Shown here one piece after another: positions 24,921 to 36,806 of a stretch of DNA of 64,000 nucleotides. Position numbers and translations under genes: made by a program. Position 1 is the first letter of the stretch, and each line of letters starts with the position of its first letter. This stretch comes from Clonostachys chloroleuca (lineage: Eukaryota; Ascomycota; Sordariomycetes; Hypocreales; Bionectriaceae): the NCBI GenBank assembly GCA_037952775.1, contig JBANAY010000004.1, positions 2,852,001 through 2,916,000 on the forward strand. Reading direction: 5' to 3'. The notes beneath the pieces were generated by a model. It was not told the DNA's origin and made no database searches. It worked only from the letters and a program-made list of their open reading frames with translations.

Positions 24921-27900
24921 ATGTCCAATCCTCCACCGGCACCGCCGTCGCCAGACGCGGGCGACGGGGAGTCTTTACAGCAGATCAACTCGACAAGTCG
25001 ATCGAGATGGGCCACGAGGCGGATGACTACGAAAAGCGGTGGTTCTAAGCGGACTGCGCTGATGGATCGTATGCAGCAAAGTAATAACGAAAAGGAGGAC
25101 CAAGGACACGACCCGCCTGAGAGAAAGAATTCGAAGACGGATGCCGCGCAGGCCGAAGATGGAGGGAAAGGCAAAGGGGAGGACGAGGAGGAAGAAGAAG
25201 AGAACGGTGGTCGCACGCTATATTTTAACCAGCCACTCCCTCCTGAGATGCAGGATACCGACGGTCGTCCCTTGTACACATATCCCCGGAACAAGATCCG
25301 TACCGCCAAGTATACACCCCTCTCTTTCGTCCCGAAAAACCTGTGGTTCCAGTTCCACAATATCGCCAACATTTACTTTCTCTTTGTCGTCATTCTAGGG
25401 GTACGTGTTTTCTCGTTGCTTTCTGTTTGCTTTCTCACGTGGCGAAACCTCACACCTTTATTCTTTAGTGCTTCTCCATCTTTGGTGTCCAGAATCCGGC
25501 ACTGAATGCAGTTCCTATCATATTCATCGTGACGGTGACGGCAATCAAAGACGCGATTGAGGACTATCGAAGGACGATCCTTGATATCGAGTTGAACAAC
25601 GCTCAGGTTCACCGACTGCGCCATTGGACAAACGTTAATGTTGCGGAGGACCAGGTTTCTCTCTGGAGGAGGACCAAGAAGGGAACTTCGCGTTTCTTCG
25701 CCAGTCTTTGGCGGGGGATCAAGAGTCTCTGGTCAAAGAAGGCCCGGGCTGAGAGGAAGAAGATCAAGGAAGAAAAGAACGCTGATCTGGAAGAACCACG
25801 CCCGTCCGTCGAGACAGCACGCACAAAGCGAAATGTCCGCGACTCACTCGCGGCGACGCCATTCTCACATCGCGAATCCTTCATCTCTGCTGCTGAAGAC
25901 ATCCAGATGACACCGGTTCCATCTCCAGGCCCAACTCAGCACGCTCGACTTGCGGTGCCGACTTCTGATGCGGCAAGACGCGCTGAGGCTGTGAGGGATA
26001 TGAAAGGAGATGTGATCAATTATAAGCGACCAGCACATGGTGCTCGATTCCAGAAGGATGCATGGAAGAACCTCACTGTCGGTGACTTTGTCCGCATCTA
26101 CAATGATGACGAGCTTCCCGCCGATATCATCATTCTCTCAACTTCCGATCCGGATGGTGCCTGCTATGTCGAAACGAAGAACTTGGATGGTGAAACTAAT
26201 TTGAAGGTTCGCCAAGCTCTTCGCTGCGGGAAGTCTATGAAGCACGCCCGTGATTGCGAAAGAGCCGAGTTTACAATTGAGAGCGAGCCCCCTCAACCCA
26301 ACCTGTACAAGTACAATGGAGCTGCCAAGTGGGTTCAGGAGGTTCCCGGATTCTTGGATGAGGACCTTGAGGAGATGATTGAGCCCATCTCAATTGACAA
26401 TCTTCTCTTGCGAGGCTGCAACCTCAGAAATACCGAGTGGGTTTTGGGAATCGTGGTTTTCACTGGTCACGATACCAAGATCATGATGAATGCGGGCGTG
26501 ACACCCACCAAGCGTGCCAGAATCGCGCGGGAGCTGAACTTTCATGTCATCTGCAATTTCGTCATTCTCTTTCTCATGTGTTTGCTCGCTGCTATCATTA
26601 ACGGCGTTGCATGGGCCAAAACAAATGCTTCATTGCACTTTTTCGACTTCGGTTCTGAGGCTGGCTCACCCCCCTGACTGGTTTCGTCAATTTCTGGGCT
26701 GCAGTCATCTTGTTCCAGAACTTGGTCCCGATTTCCCTTTACATCACCATGGAGGTTGTGAGAACTCTACAGGCCATTTTCATCTACAACGACATCGAAA
26801 TGTACTACGAGCCAATTGACCAGCCCTGCGTTCCAAAGTCGTGGAATATCTCTGATGATATGGGGCAGATCGAGTATATTTTCTCAGACAAGACTGGCAC
26901 TCTCACTCAGAATGTCATGGAATTCAAAAAGGCGACTGTCAACGGTCAGCCATATGGCGAGGCTTATACGGAAGCACAGGCTGGTATGCAGAAGCGACAG
27001 GGTATTGATATTGAGGCCGAGGGAGCCAAGATTCGCGCAGAAATTGCCGAAGCTAAGATTGAAACCCTCTCAAGGCTGCGACGCATGAATGATAACCCCT
27101 ATCTTCACGACGACGACCTGCATTTCATCGCCCCCGATTTCGTTGCGGATCTAAATGGAGAATCTGGTCATGAACAGCAGCAGTCAAATGTGAACTTCAT
27201 GCTGGCCCTGGCTCTTTGCCACACCGTCATTCCTGAAAGAACCCTGAGTGACCCGCCTAAGATGATCTTCAAGGCTCAGTCTCCGGATGAGGAAGCACTG
27301 GTTTCCACGGCTAGAGACATGGGCTTTACAGTCCTGAGCTATTCCCAGGACGGTATCAATCTGAACGTGCTTGGAGAGGATCGCCATTACCAGATTCTCA
27401 ACACCATTGAGTTCAATTCAACGCGAAAGCGAATGAGTTCGATCGTTCGAATGCCCGACGGTAAAATCATTCTTTTCTGCAAGGGTGCTGATTCCATCAT
27501 CTACTCCCGGCTGAGGAAGGGCGAACAACAAACAATGCGCAAGGAAACAGCTGATCATCTGGAATTGTTTGCCAGGGAGGGTCTCAGAACTCTCTGCATT
27601 GCTCAAAAAGAGTTGACTGAGGAGCAGTATTATAGCTGGAAGAAGCAACATGATGTCGCTGCCGCCGCGCTCGAAGAACGTGAAGAGAAGCTCGAGGCTG
27701 TTGCAGAACTTATTGAGCAGGACCTTTATCTGATTGGTGGCACCGCTATCGAGGACCGTCTGCAAGACGCCGTGCCCGAGACGATTGAACTGCTTGGTGA
27801 TGCTGGTATTAAGCTCTGGGTTTTGACTGGTGACAAGGTCGAGACGGCTATCAACATTGGTTTCTCGTGCAACCTTCTGAATAACAGCATGGATCTTTTG

Positions 27901-29628
27901 CATATCAAACTCGATGAGAAGGAAGATGGCTCGATTGACGAGGAGGCCCTTGTCGCAGAGGCAGATAGGATTCTGACTGAGAAGCTGCAATTGTTCAATA
28001 TGACGGGTGATGATGCAGAGTTGGCGGCGGCGAAAGAAAATCATGAGCCTCCTGCGCCTACACACGGTCTTGTTATCGACGGATTCACACTCCGTTGGGT
28101 GTTGAACGAGGACCTCAAGCAGAAGTTCCTGCTGCTTTGCAAGCAGTGCAAGTCTGTTCTCTGCTGCCGTGTCAGCCCCGCACAAAAGGCGGCCGTTGTG
28201 TCTATGGTCAAGAACGGTCTGGATGTCATGACTCTCTCCATTGGAGACGGAGCCAACGACGTGGCCATGATCCAAGAAGCTGACGTTGGTGTGGGAATTG
28301 CTGGTCTGGAAGGTCGTCAAGCTGCCATGTCTTCCGATTATGCTATTGGTCAGTTCCGTTTCCTCCAGAGACTGGTGCTTGTTCACGGCAGATGGTCATA
28401 TCGCCGAATGGCGGAGAGTACTGCCAATTTCTTCTACAAGAACATGGTCTGGTCCTTTGTGCTATTCTGGTATATGATCTACTGCGAGTTCGATTCCACC
28501 AATCTTTTCGACTACAGTTACATCATCCTTTTCAACCTTGTTTTCACCTCCATCCCCGTCGGTCTGATGGGTGTTTTCGACCAAGATGTTTCGGATAAGG
28601 TGTCATTGGCTGTACCTCAGCTGTACAGACGTGGTATCGAGCGGCTGGAGTGGACCCTCTCCAAGTTTTGGTATGTTAAGATTGATCAACCCTCTACGTA
28701 GATTTTGAGTATTGACATTCTACAGGTTTTACATGCTCGACGGTACCTACCAGTCTGTTATCGGTTTCTTCGTCCCATATCTTATGTTCCGCCTGGCAAC
28801 CTCAGTGACTACTAACGGTCTGGACGCTTCAGACCGACTTCATTTCGGAACCTACATCGCCCACCCAGCAGTTCTCACCATCAACTTGTATATTCTTATG
28901 AACACATACCAGTGGGACTGGATCATGCTTCTGGTCATTTTCATCAGTGACATTTTCATCTTCTTCTGGACTGGGGTGTACACCTCGTTTGACTCGGCTG
29001 CTATGTTCTACGGTGTGGCTAAGCATGTGTATGCTCAGCCGACTTTCTGGGCCAGTTTTTGTCTCGTTCCAATTATGTGCATTCTTCCACGGTTTGCCAT
29101 TAAGAGCATCCAGAAGCTCTTTTTCCCATTGGACGTGGATATCATCCGAGAGCAAGACCGGATGGGTGCTTTCGATCATTTGAAAACCCCCAAAGAAGTG
29201 ATATATCCCGGAGCAAATGATAACAAACTATCCGGGTCTGAATCTTCGAAGGCCTCGAAACCGCCGAAGCACCAGGCATATGGAAGTATCGATGAGGATC
29301 GCCGCCCAATTTACCCCCCTCCACGACAACTCGCGCCACTGGCCCTCAGCATAGCCAGAACGGGAGCGACTCGACGGGCTATACTGTCAACCGATACTCG
29401 GTGGAGGTGCTACCTGCGACCATGACAGTCAGACCATCTATGGATAGAGCTCGGCCCTCATATGATCGGATACGCGCTTCCATGGACCGTGTCAGGCCCA
29501 GTTTCGAAGCAAGTGACGACTTTACTTCGTCGGCTAGGCTGTCGCGTATCGAGTCATCAAGGACATACACCGGCCGGCTTGGACCCAGGCTACGTGGATT
29601 ATCATTGTCGAAAAGCGCCAACCAATAG
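24921..29628 (+). CDS. dnfA: P4-type ATPase phospholipid flippase (Dnf1/Dnf2 type), with two apparent -1 frameshifts
   Basis: Exons 24921-25400, 25469-28670 and 28726-29628. Adding one base in each of two C6 runs (26669-26674 and 29314-29319) gives a continuous 1528-residue product of normal P4-ATPase length. Without the first correction the frame stops at 26677, before the catalytic Asp. Features in order: acidic N-tail; [15 protein letters not shown] entry motif (about 120-140); first membrane pair; DGET actuator motif (about 400-403); phosphorylation motif DKTGTLTQN with Asp at about 634; nucleotide domain; GDGANDV hinge (about 1086-1092); six C-terminal membrane segments; a Ser/Arg-rich tail with RPSMDR repeats. 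The family translocates aminophospholipids and PC from the outer to the cytosolic leaflet at the plasma membrane and late secretory compartments, with a Cdc50/Lem3 partner. The Dnf1/2 rather than Drs2 assignment rests on overall similarity. The frameshifts are most likely assembly errors. Confidence 0.88.
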
Positions 29629-31367
29629 TTAATCATTAGTCTTTGTCAGCATCATCTCCTCTTTCGTTTCAGCCTGAATCGTTATACCCATTCTCAACAG
29701 AATTACTCATCTTCCCTATGTCGACTTCTTGGCATCATGGCGTGAAGCATCACGCATCGACGATCTGCATGAACGATCCCATGACTCTCACAACTAAAAT
29801 CCACCTGTACTAGGTTGCCATTCATTGGAGTTGACGCGGTTTGAGGCTGGCTTCGATGCTTATCCACAGTCGTCAGTTGCTTTCCTAGGCTTCAACACCA
29901 CGTCGATTTCTGGGATCTGTCCCAACCTAATCCTGCATGAGGATATCGCTATCTTCATTTCCTATCTTGCTGCCTGCAATTCTTATTCGTTTTGTTTTAA
30001 TATTTTCAAAGTTTCTAGTTATCCTTTCTCTCCGAGTTATTTCTGCTCCTCCGACTATGCTTTTTTTCTTTTTTGAGTACCACAACTACATTGGGGGCGT
30101 TTTCTTTTTTGTCTTGTTGAGACTGGAGAGAAGGTTGCTCTGGTTGGTAACTTGTTGGAGTCTTTTGTTTTTGCCTGTACTGTATTGAGGAGCCTTGCGT
30201 TCGAGTAGCAGTGATGGAGTGTTCGTCTTCGCTGAAGACCCTGGAACCGATAGATACCTCTGCAAAACACAATATGGAGTTCGGAGCGGCGGGGCGTTTG
30301 AAAAAGGCTTGGTCATGGATATAGTTGTACATAGAACGAATACCAATGGTATACCTCAGCTTTCTCCTTGAAATACATGACAATGTCAAAACAACAAGTT
30401 ATCTTAGTATTTTAATCCACACTACTCAACTCGCCTTTCCTGTGTAGGCCATAGCTTTACCTGGGTGCCTTTTAGACGGAGCAGAGCTCAATGCCTTCCC
30501 TCCTGCGAGGATTACATACACATTCCAGATGCCCATCGTATAGCCTAAACCCCTGGTTTCTCCCCTAGCACTGAACGTAAAAAGAGTGCACATCTACGCT
30601 TTCATTAAGAAATTCTCAAGATAGGGAATGGCTGGATAGCATGCTAATAGAGAAAGTCCAACAAATACTACTCTGCCAAAAACCTCATCGCCCCCCAGTA
30701 GCCCAACTTGAAGCCCATAGACTGTATTTCTAAATATAGGACCCTCCTGTATCCCATTTGAATGTTACGGAAAAATTTTCAAGAGCAGTCTGCTGCTAAA
30801 GTTTTGCCCCAGTTGATATCAACGAATGGACGTCACTATGCCTGTTCGCTAAGTAGAGGCCCGGCAATTTACCAAACCGAACTGAAGTTGACAGCAAGAA
30901 CTGGTGGCTCTATTAATAGTATACTTTACCCATACAGCTTGTTGGTCAGAAATGACCCGTTTGCTCAACAGCTGTCACAGGGCTGATCTGTAGAGATTAA
31001 AATTTCCAGGACCAGGAACCCTGCTCAGGTGTCATATTCATCATATGATACTTCTGAAAGCTGTTGCATAGCATTCTAGACTAGGCGTGTTCCGGCATTA
31101 GAATGCCAATATTCTGAACTACGATTGGCCTTTGCTGCCAGAGCGATTCCCAGATCATTACTCTACCTTGCCTGAGGTGCAGCCAAAGAGGGGCAAAAAG
31201 CATGCAAGTACTGCCACAATCAATTCGCGCAGTTGGTAGTTCGCATGAACTCTGAACTGTGAAGATTACACACTAAAATAGCTACATCACACGATATATA
31301 ACACCGGTTGGCTCCTACCGCTCATCCCGCCTCTCGCTAGATACAATACACTCTCGAGCATATCGCC
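29629..31367. other. Intergenic region after the flippase
   Basis: No supportable gene. T-rich sequence at 30055-30110 probably belongs to the flippase 3' UTR. The rest is moderately AT-rich. Open frames are under 125 codons and overlap in conflict. Confidence 0.5.
31293..31302 (+). promoter_or_regulatory. TATA-like element upstream of the unknown gene at 31368
   Basis: A GATATATAAC element 66-75 bp upstream of the ATG at 31368. Its position fits a TATA box and modestly supports the downstream frame being a real gene. Confidence 0.35.
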
Positions 31368-31949
31368 ATGACACTCTCTGTCCTTTATCGAACCATTCTC
31401 AAGACCACTGCAATGTCTGGCTCCAAGACCAATTTCCCTGCTGAAGCTGTGCTTTTTGATAACTTAAAGGAGGTTATTCTTGCAGAAGCCCAGAGGGCTA
31501 ATGAAGATGGTGGTGATAGCAAAATCGACCTCCTTATATCGACCCTCACTGGGCATCTTCTCTCTAGGTACACTGCCGACGGGCTGACCCTGAGTGAACT
31601 TGAGCACTCCCTTAGAGATCTGTGGTATGCATGCATCCAGGGAGCTACGTATGTACCATCTGCCGGCCACCAGCAGAGCTCAATCGTATGCTGCGTCCTA
31701 GCTGCAAGAGCATCCGGGCCCTTGCAGTATAAGTCGCCACCCCTTGAAGAGTCGAGTGACAGGACGGCAAAGGAGGGAGAGATTGTTACCTTCAGCCAGA
31801 TATCTGCTTTGTTACATGGTGCTTTGTTATGTAGTGGCCTTGGGCCTTCTCTCGGTCAACAATCCATGCTCTACTTTACAGGATGTCAGTGCAGGGACAA
31901 GATGTGCCGGCTGGTGGCTATCCGGGCCGCTAAAAGTGGTGTGTTATAG
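31368..31949 (+). CDS. Hypothetical protein, weak resemblance to fungal DUF3632 proteins
   Basis: An uninterrupted frame of 193 residues with a TATA-like element upstream; a second in-frame ATG lies at 31410. The segment around residues 75-120 (LRDLWYACIQGATYVP, then VLAARASGPLQ) resembles the tryptophan-containing helical block of fungal DUF3632 proteins, which have no known function. Those proteins are generally longer, and the last ~60 residues here look unlike the family. The frame may therefore end early through a mutation, an unrecognised intron or another base loss. No signal peptide or membrane segment is evident. Confidence 0.4.
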   Translation: MTLSVLYRTILKTTAMSGSKTNFPAEAVLFDNLKEVILAEAQRANEDGGDSKIDLLISTLTGHLLSRYTADGLTLSELEHSLRDLWYACIQGATYVPSAGHQQSSIVCCVLAARASGPLQYKSPPLEESSDRTAKEGEIVTFSQISALLHGALLCSGLGPSLGQQSMLYFTGCQCRDKMCRLVAIRAAKSGVL

Positions 31950-32209
31950 CCCGAGCTCCCCCGAATTGAAGCTGGATGGACAGTGGGCGGGACCTGTAAA
32001 TTGGCTCCCCACCTCACTAATTCTAAGTGATCATATCAGATAACACTCTTGCCCTGCCCACACTTACACCGAGCTTCGTCAACCACCAGCACACACGCGA
32101 TTGTGTGGCCGACCCTGTTCTGGCCTTCACTCGCCCGCTTCCTCCAGAAACTGCACCGAAGCTGCCCAATTAGGTCTACACCGTCCTCTTCTGCCGATTC
32201 AACCATACA
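31950..32209. other. Short intergenic / leader of the Msc7-like gene
   Basis: A 260-bp spacer between two genes in the same direction. C-rich sequence after about 32040 fits a leader. I see nothing else in it. Confidence 0.4.
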
Positions 32210-34118
32210 ATGGCGAGCCCAGAGCCGGCTGTGATGCAGCTCTGGCGGCGACTGAGCGACCAGATCAACGAAAGCCCCTACAAGGAATCGTATGATACGC
32301 ACATACTTTCACCCCGACATCTCCCAACACGGCCCTTCGCTAACGTCCTTCTCTTCCTTCCTATAGAATCCCCGTGCAGGTAGTTGTTGCCCTGCTCGTA
32401 ATTGTCCTCTTCGGCTCCATTGCCGGCCTGGCCCGCAAAGCTGCGAACGCGACGCCCAGACCGACGGTTATTTACACCATCCCCCCACCTCGACTGCCCG
32501 AGAAGGAGACCGTCGTCGACGAGGCTAAGATCAAGCTACCAGGTAGCTCGGCTGTGCAATGCTTCTCACCTGCCACGGGCCGCTTCCTCGGCCTCATCAA
32601 CCCCTCCACGACCGAAGGCATTGATCGAGCAATTGCCGCCGCCAGCAACGCTCAGGAGAAGTTCAAGACCACCACGTTTGAACAGAGGAAGGCCATCCTG
32701 TCCTCTCTGAAGCGCTATGTCCTCGACAACGCAGAGGAAATCTGCCGAATCGCGTGCCTCGACAGCGGGAAGACAATGGTCGACGCCCAACTGGGCGAGA
32801 TCCTCGTCACCGTCGAGAAGATCGAATGGACCTTGAAGCACGGCGAGAAGGCTCTTGCTCCCTCGCGCCGTCCCACCAACTTCCTCATGTCCTACAAGCG
32901 CAACAAGGTCGTCTACGAGCCCATGGGAGTGATAGCTGCCCTCGTGAGCTGGAACTACCCCTTCCACAACCTCATCGGTCCCATCATCAGCTCCATCTTC
33001 GCAGGCAACGGAATCATCGTCAAGGTCTCGGAGCAGACGGCCTGGTCAAGCCAATTCTTCGCAAACATTGCTCGCGGCGCTTGGTGGCCCATGGACAAGA
33101 CCCTGCTCTTGTCCAGACTATCGTGTGCTGGCCTCAAGTCGCTGGACACCTGACATCTCACCCGGACATCAAGCACATCACCTTTATTGGCTCCCAATCT
33201 GTCGCCCACCACGTCGCCGCAAGCGCTGCCAAAAGCCTGACTCCCGTTGTTGCCGAGCTTGGTGGCAAGGACCCTTTCATCATTCTCGACTCTGCACGCA
33301 AAGACCTCAAGCGTATCGTCGAGGTCGTGCTCAGGGGCACCTTCCAAGCTGCCGGCCAGAACTGTATCGGAATTGAGCGTGTCATTGCCGCCCCTGCCGT
33401 TTACGACACCCTTATCAAGCAGCTCGAGCCTCGTGTCAAGGCTCTCCGCCTCGGCCCCGAAGCCGACGTGGGCGCCATGATCTCTGATGCTTCGTTCACC
33501 CGCCTCGAGGAGCTCATCGCCGATGCCGTCTCCAAGGGCGCCCGGCTCCTCGCTGGCGGCAAGCGCTACTCCCACCCTGACCACCCCAAGGGATTCTACT
33601 TCCAGCCTACACTCATTGTCGACGTCACCCCCGACATGGCCATTGCTCAGCACGAGTGCTTCGCTCCAGTCCTCACCGTCCTTCCTGCCAAGTCGTCCTC
33701 CCCTGAAGATATCCTCTCCATCGCCAACGCCCCCAACTTTGGTCTCGGTGCCTCCGTTCACGGTTCCGAGAGCGACCGCTCCCTACAGCCCATCGTGAGC
33801 GGCTTGAAGGCCGGCATGGTGGCCATCAACGACTTCGCCGTCTACTACGCTGTCCAGCTCCCCTTCGGCGGAGTGGCGGGCTCTGGCTACGGCCGTTTCG
33901 CCGGCGAGGAGGGCCTCCGCGGCATCTGCAACATGAAGAGCATTTGCGAAGACCGCTTTGGCTGGCTGGGCATTCGCACCGGGATCCCCCCTCCTGCCCA
34001 GTACCCCGTTCCAAATCAGGATAAGAGCTGGCGCTTCACGCAAGGCGTGGTCGAGTTGGGATATGGAGGTCTCCTGAGAAAGGCATCCGGGTTGGGGAAA
34101 ATCCTTAGCAATATGTGA
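32210..34118 (+). CDS. MSC7: Membrane-anchored aldehyde dehydrogenase, Msc7-like, with an apparent -1 frameshift
   Basis: Exons 32210-32289 and 32367-34118 with a 77-bp intron. One base must be added at about 33080 for the frame to continue; the corrected product is 610 residues. Residues about 28-48 form a hydrophobic segment (VQVVVALLVIVLFGSIAG) that suggests an ER-type membrane anchor. The aldehyde dehydrogenase fold follows, with the substrate/NAD asparagine motif WNYPFHN, general base Glu at about 324 (AELGGKDP) and nucleophilic Cys at about 360 (GQNCIG). The yeast homologue Msc7 is a poorly understood ALDH-family protein. As written, the frame stops at 33153, before both catalytic residues, yet all downstream sequence is perfectly preserved in the other frame, which argues for a recent or artefactual base loss. 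Substrate unknown. Confidence 0.85.
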
Positions 34119-34673
34119 GGAGGAGGATGAAGAAGAAAGGAAAATAGGTGGTATGAGAAACGGAGGGCGTGTCCTGTAAATTAATTACTCCAAACTTAAT
34201 ATATAGTACAAATCGGAGATCTTACCGCAACACAATACAAGCCTTTCTTTCGAGAGGAAGAGTACGTTGATCATAGTTTTGACGGCACTCACAATCATAT
34301 CTTCAATCATATCTTCAATCATATCTGCAGTTCAAGACTTGTATGGTCTGGGCGACCGGCCCTGAGATGTAAGAGCGGTTCTTGGTTATTCACACGAAAT
34401 GTAGTGACAAGTTACTGATATGGGAAGATCTGATTCGTATTGAGATTTTCATTGTCAGCTATCTAGGCTATGGTCGATCGTCCATTGTCCATTTTCACTG
34501 ATATTCCAGTCTTTGCGATTTTCAGTCATTTTACCAAACGTTATCCTTGCATGGTCGATTCTGCCACTCATTACTTTTGACCATTTCTTGTCAAGCTTTC
34601 ATCATCTCTGGTTTCACGAACTCAACAATCCTTCGACCTTGTCAGGCATTGGCCACTGCTGATACTTTGGGGT
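34119..34673. other. Convergent intergenic region
   Basis: AT-rich spacer between the 3' ends of the Msc7-like gene and the helicase. It contains a 12-bp tandem repeat (34293-34328). I see no gene. Confidence 0.5.
34293..34328. repeat. Three-copy 12-bp tandem repeat
   Basis: Three tandem copies of a unit close to AATCATATCTTC; the third copy differs in the last two or three bases. It lies in the convergent 3' intergenic spacer, so a slippage-prone microsatellite is the simplest reading. Confidence 0.8.
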
Positions 34674-36806
34674 TTACCATCCACCTCCTCCGGTGTTGCC
34701 ATCGGAGGTTCCCCAACCGGCATTGTCGGTTGAGGGGTTGGCGTTCTGGCCTCCGTGGCCAGCAGGTGATGGGTTGGCTCCCCAAGTGTCACTGCTGTCG
34801 CCAGCTGGAGCAGTGGGAGCTGCAGGCTCCGCGCCCCAGGCGGCGCCATCTCCGGAAGGCTCAGCTGCTCCAAAGGCATCAGCGCCAGCATTGGCATCGG
34901 CATCTCCTCCCCAGCCACCGGCGCCACCAGATTCGGCGCCACCACCAAATTCGTTGGAGCCAAGGTCATTGGGGTCAAAATCAGATTCGGTTTCAAACTT
35001 GAGGTTCGCCTGGCCTTTGACATAGCCGTCGGGGACATACTGCTCGAGGAAATCCGGGATTTCTTGCTCAGTCTCCAGAAGGGTGCGAGTAAGAACGCTG
35101 GCAAGGGGTTCGTCGTGCTCGGTGTAGAATGAGGTGGCCAGCCCACGGTGACCAATACGGCCAGTCCGACCTATAAATTTGTTAGCTAACATAGGCAACA
35201 ATGAAGGTTTGACTACTAATATCTTACCAATGCGATGGGTATATTCTTCGATCCCACCATGTTCGATGGATGGAAGGTTGAAGTTGATGACATGCATCAC
35301 GTTACGGACATCGATTCCTCGGGCAGATACTCCGGTGGCAACCAAGATGGGAGCATTTCCAGAACGGAATGCTCGCATGGCATACTCTCTCTCAATCTGG
35401 GTACGCTCTCCGTGAATCGAAGTGACAGGAAGCTTGCTGTTGAACAAGAAGTCATCGAGACTATCAGCCTCAAATCGGCTGTTGACAAAGATGATGGTGC
35501 GGACACCAGGGAGATCATGGAGCAAGCTTATGAGAACATCACGCTTCTCCGAACGATCGATCTGAATGATTCGCTGTTTGATGTTCTGAGTCGTGCTTCC
35601 AGCTCGGCCGACGCGAAAGCGAACGTGGGAAGCGGCGAGATGGTCCTTGGCAAGGTCTCGAGCTGCCTTGGGGAATGTTGCTGAGAACAAGCCGAATTTG
35701 ATGTTGCCCAAATCCTGTTCTATACACAACGAGTTAGAGAGACCACAAATTTTATGACCAGATAGAGGAAGACTTACCGCCTCCATTGAGAATCTGCTCA
35801 AGCTCTTGCTTCCAATCATCGTCAAGCATTTCGTCGGCTTCATCGATGACGATGTACTTGAGGCGACGGAGAGTGAGCTTGTCAGGGCGATGAATGAAGT
35901 CAATGAGACGTCCTGGGGTCCCAATGAGGATATCACACCCCTTGCTAAGCAAATTGATTTGCTCGCGGATTGGAAGACCTCCGTAAACCACACAGGGTCG
36001 CAGCATGGTACGATAGGCAAACTTGCGAGCTTCATTGAAGATCTGGACTGCAAGCTCTCTTGTAGGAACGACAACAAGAACCAGAGGCTCAGCCTTGACT
36101 TCATCACGACCATACTCAAAGGTGGCAGGGTTGGGGCGATAAGCGGCCAGCTTCTTGGCTTTGCCCATCAGTTTACTCAAGATAGGAATCAAGTAAGCGG
36201 CGGTTTTCCCAGAGCCTACATTACCAGAGTTAGTCCATTTAATACTTTTTGAGTGAGAAATATCAATGTTTATTACCTGTCTGCGCAATGCCGATCACAT
36301 CGTAGCCTTGAAGAATCGAAGGGATGGTGTACTTCTGGATGGGTGTAGGATACTCGTACCCAGCTAGCTCAACATTCTCAAGCATGACTGGATGAAGCCC
36401 AGCAGTCTTGAAAGATCCAATGGCGTCGATTTTCACAGGACCCTCTTGCTGAACTTCAATCTCGGCAATGCTTAACAATGGTCAGTGAGGTTTCTAACCA
36501 AAACATACAAGGACGTGTAACATACTTGGCAAAGTCCAAACCTGTTCCAGATCGTTCATCTGGCCGTCCAAAGAGCTCGACCTCGAGCTCTTCAAATTTG
36601 GGACCAACATCACCATATTCCTCTTTGAACTCGTAGATAGCAGCGCTTCCATCAAAGGCTGCACGTGACTCGGTGTTGGTTAGGACTTCGTAGTTGGTGG
36701 CTTCAGCAGTCGCCCAAGGAGAATCAGAGGTACCCTGAGGCTCTCCAGCCTGATCCTGGACTGGAAGGGCCTGGGCTACCTCAGCGAGGTCCAGAGATGT
36801 GCTCAT
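34674..36806 (-). CDS. DEAD-box ATP-dependent RNA helicase (Ded1/Vasa-like)
   Basis: Five minus-strand exons, 36526-36806, 36277-36470, 35778-36215, 35228-35719 and 34674-35170, give 633 residues; all junctions are canonical. Motifs in order: Q motif (YPTPIQKYTIPS, about 130-142), Walker A AQTGSGKT (156-163), PTREL, a YGG element, DEAD at about 283-286, SAT at about 317-319 and HRIGRTGR at about 466-473. The C-terminus from about 530 is low-complexity, rich in Gly, Ala and Trp (GGW, AWGAEPAAP), like RNA-binding tails of Ded1/Vasa relatives. It should unwind RNA duplexes or remodel RNPs in translation or ribosome biogenesis; the exact orthology is uncertain. Intron 4 (35171-35227) is a multiple of three with no stop and lies inside motif VI. 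Confidence 0.88.

Noticed and set aside
27418..28386. 322-codon frame antisense to the flippase
   Set aside because: It is a shadow of the conserved P4-ATPase coding strand; the antisense protein has no family features.
32955..33761. 268-codon frame antisense to the Msc7-like gene
   Set aside because: It is a codon-bias shadow of the GC-rich aldehyde dehydrogenase coding strand.
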